Origin: Lachnospiraceae bacterium UBA4381
Lineage (GTDB): Bacteria; Bacillota; Clostridia; Lachnospirales; Lachnospiraceae
Length of the DNA stretch: 33,635 bases
NCBI GenBank assembly: GCA_002391105.1
Contig: DGRT01000032.1
Span: 1 to 33,635, forward strand
Reading direction: 5' to 3'
This document shows positions 32,468 to 33,635 of the stretch, one piece after another. Both the position numbers and the translations under genes were made by a program. Each line of letters begins with the position of its first letter. Within the stretch, counting starts at the first letter, position 1. The notes below the pieces were generated by a model. That model searched no databases. It saw only the letters and a program-made list of their open reading frames with translations, and was not told where the DNA came from.

Positions 32468-33208
32468 TTATTTTTCCTCCTTCTTGTTTTTAAGCTTTCC
32501 CTTTGCTTCTTCCCCCTGATACTTATTAACCCTTCTTATTGCCTCCTTATCTTCTTCCGGCAGATCATTTATACTCTTTTCCGCTCCGGAAAGAAGCTCT
32601 ATAAATTCTTTTTTCGTTTCTTCTTCAAAAATCAGATCGATGAGACGGTATTTTAATTCTGACTGCATACGCTCCATAGCCGACTCATGAAACATATATT
32701 CATTCTCATAAGCTAAAACGATAAGCTTTATATAATTAGCTATAAGGCCCATGTCCGGATTCTCCCTCACGCCCTCCACGTGAGAAAAGATTCTCATTCC
32801 AACCGCCGTCTCTCTGGCAAGACTTACATCCTTACCCCGCTTCTTATCCGCCTCGTAAAGAGCTCTCTCATCCTCTGCCGAAAACTTCGAGTAAAATGTA
32901 TTATGACTCAGCATAGTGCTGAAGAACATTCCAAAAAGCTGTGCCGGCTTTATCTTCTTTCCATCAGGAAATGCCTGGTCTATCTCAGCAAGTATTTTCT
33001 CTCTGTTTAGTTCCAGAGCCTGACTTACATAGTCCTCCTTGGAATCGAAAAAATTATAAAATGTGCTCTTTCCTATTCCGACTCTTTTGGTAATCTTATC
33101 CACGGACATATGCTTTAAACCATACTCCTCCAGAAGAGGAATCCCCTGCTCCAGCATCAGTTGTTTTAGTTTATTTCTTTCTTCTTCGCTAAACACTCTG
33201 GTCGGCAT
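32468..33208 (-). CDS. TetR-family regulator (module 2)
   Basis: This 246-residue regulator has an N-terminal TetR DNA-binding domain (about 8-60), with HMSVDKITKRVGIGKSTFYN and the FFDSKEDYV helix that follows. The ligand domain is long, and the end is a highly charged Lys/Glu tail (KGKLKNKKEEK). GGGGG lies nine bases before the ATG. It shares its transcript with the ATPase and permease, so it controls its own operon. The promoter upstream is strong and carries two GCGACC-N13-GGTCGC inverted repeats, the likely binding sites. The protein and its sites are unlike those of module 1, so the two systems should respond to different signals. Confidence 0.94.
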   Translation of the reverse strand: MPTRVFSEEERNKLKQLMLEQGIPLLEEYGLKHMSVDKITKRVGIGKSTFYNFFDSKEDYVSQALELNREKILAEIDQAFPDGKKIKPAQLFGMFFSTMLSHNTFYSKFSAEDERALYEADKKRGKDVSLARETAVGMRIFSHVEGVRENPDMGLIANYIKLIVLAYENEYMFHESAMERMQSELKYRLIDLIFEEETKKEFIELLSGAEKSINDLPEEDKEAIRRVNKYQGEEAKGKLKNKKEEK

Positions 33209-33232
33209 CTACATTTACCCCCATTCTGATTT

Positions 33233-33335
33233 GCGACCATTCTTTCAAAACGGTCGTATGATTTTCAAAAAACTTGCGACCATATTCCTGTTTCGGTCGC
33301 AAGTATCATTATACACACATTAAGTTAGATGTCAA
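33233..33335 (-). promoter_or_regulatory. Promoter and two operators of ABC module 2
   Basis: On the minus strand TTGACA (33335-33330) and TATAAT (33313-33308) are 16 bases apart. Operator A (33272-33304) has perfect 10-base arms acttgcgacc/ggtcgcaagt around 13 bases and overlaps the start point. Operator B (33233-33257) is GCGACC-N13-GGTCGT. The two centres are 43 bases apart, about four helical turns. Confidence 0.85.
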
Positions 33336-33571
33336 TAACTTTTATTATATAAATTGTATTATATTACTTCATCATACAGCCTTACTCTCCCTATACCTTT
33401 TATCTCACAGCTATATCTTGCCCTGTTCATCGTTCTGTCCGGAAGCAGAATATGCTTCTTAAATAAAAAAATCAAAGAATACTTTTCTTTTTGCTTAACT
33501 TAAGGTATTATTGTGTGTGGATTTTTTAGCCCAAACGAAAATTTATTATCAAAGAAAAGAGGTCTTTAAAT
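33336..33571. other. Intergenic DNA before argG
   Basis: No ORF is supported here. A small hairpin GAAGCA-GAATA-TGCTTC lies at about 33441-33457. TATTAT at 33506-33511 could be a -10 box for argG but has no good -35. No T-box or recognisable ARG box was found. Confidence 0.5.
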
Positions 33572-33635
33572 ATGGATAAAGTTGTTTTGGCCTATTCAGG
33601 TGGACTCGATACAACTGCGGTAATTCCGTGGTTAA
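33572..33635 (+). CDS. argG: Argininosuccinate synthase, first codons (runs off window)
   Basis: Only 21 codons are visible, reading MDKVVLAYSGGLDTTAVIPW. AYSGGLDT is the ATP-pyrophosphatase P-loop that opens argininosuccinate synthase, and the spacing from the start is exactly that of ArgG. The enzyme joins citrulline and aspartate with ATP in arginine biosynthesis. AGAGGT lies eight bases before the ATG. The divergent neighbour is the TetR-controlled ABC operon, with 363 bases between starts. The rest of the gene and any argH partner are beyond the edge. Confidence 0.93.
   Translation, partial: MDKVVLAYSGGLDTTAVIPWL

Noticed and set aside
33336..33571. T-box or arginine-repressor box before argG
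   Set aside because: No T-box consensus, no specifier hairpin and no clear ARG-box palindrome were found.

Overview
The window looks like chromosome of a low-GC Gram-positive anaerobe of the class Clostridia, most likely a member of the Lachnospiraceae. The grounds are AT-rich intergenic DNA, strong AGGAGG-type ribosome binding sites, canonical sigma-A promoters, DUF4342 and DUF4037 proteins, and FtsX-type ABC transporters with large extracytoplasmic coiled domains. This assignment rests on gene content and style, not on any search. No rRNA, tRNA, CRISPR array, insertion sequence or phage gene was seen.

Layout, left to right. Positions 1-709 hold the N-terminal part of a gene that looks like jetA of a Wadjet anti-plasmid system, running off the left edge, preceded by a headless ORF remnant. 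Positions 791-2356 hold gdhA (glutamate dehydrogenase) with a clear terminator and promoter. Positions 2447-4752 hold an OmpR-type response regulator and histidine kinase pair with a set of TTCAGGTCACGT repeats upstream. A DUF4342 membrane protein (4855-5508) diverges from a TagF-like CDP-glycerol glycerophosphotransferase (5786-7489). The leftward operon 11464-7602 couples a membrane EAL phosphodiesterase to glycerol kinase and a small protein. Next come a CobW-like GTPase with a small membrane protein (11535-12680), a Crp/Fnr-type regulator behind a structured leader, a DUF4037 protein preceded by a 16-bp tandem repeat array, and a transglutaminase-like surface protein.

Positions 16576-21139 hold leftward genes for a GGDEF diguanylate cyclase, a 2-hydroxyacid dehydrogenase, an S66 LD-carboxypeptidase and a MATE exporter. 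Facing right are an MBOAT acyltransferase and an SGNH hydrolase (21306-23755), probably a surface-glycan O-acetylation pair, convergent with an acidic lipoprotein. Positions 24861-33335 hold two tandem modules of TetR regulator, ABC ATPase and FtsX permease. Each regulator has its own palindromic operators on a strong promoter. The right edge holds the first codons of argG.

Several themes connect the genes. Many encode envelope functions: teichoic-acid-like polymer synthesis, peptidoglycan trimming, O-acetylation, lipoproteins and exporters. Cyclic-di-GMP turnover appears twice, as one synthase and one phosphodiesterase. Short tandem repeats with periods of 9, 11, 15, 16, 18, 24 and 30 bp recur both in intergenic DNA and in coding tails. 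Several starts given here are downstream of the longest ORF because the ribosome binding site or promoter position requires it.
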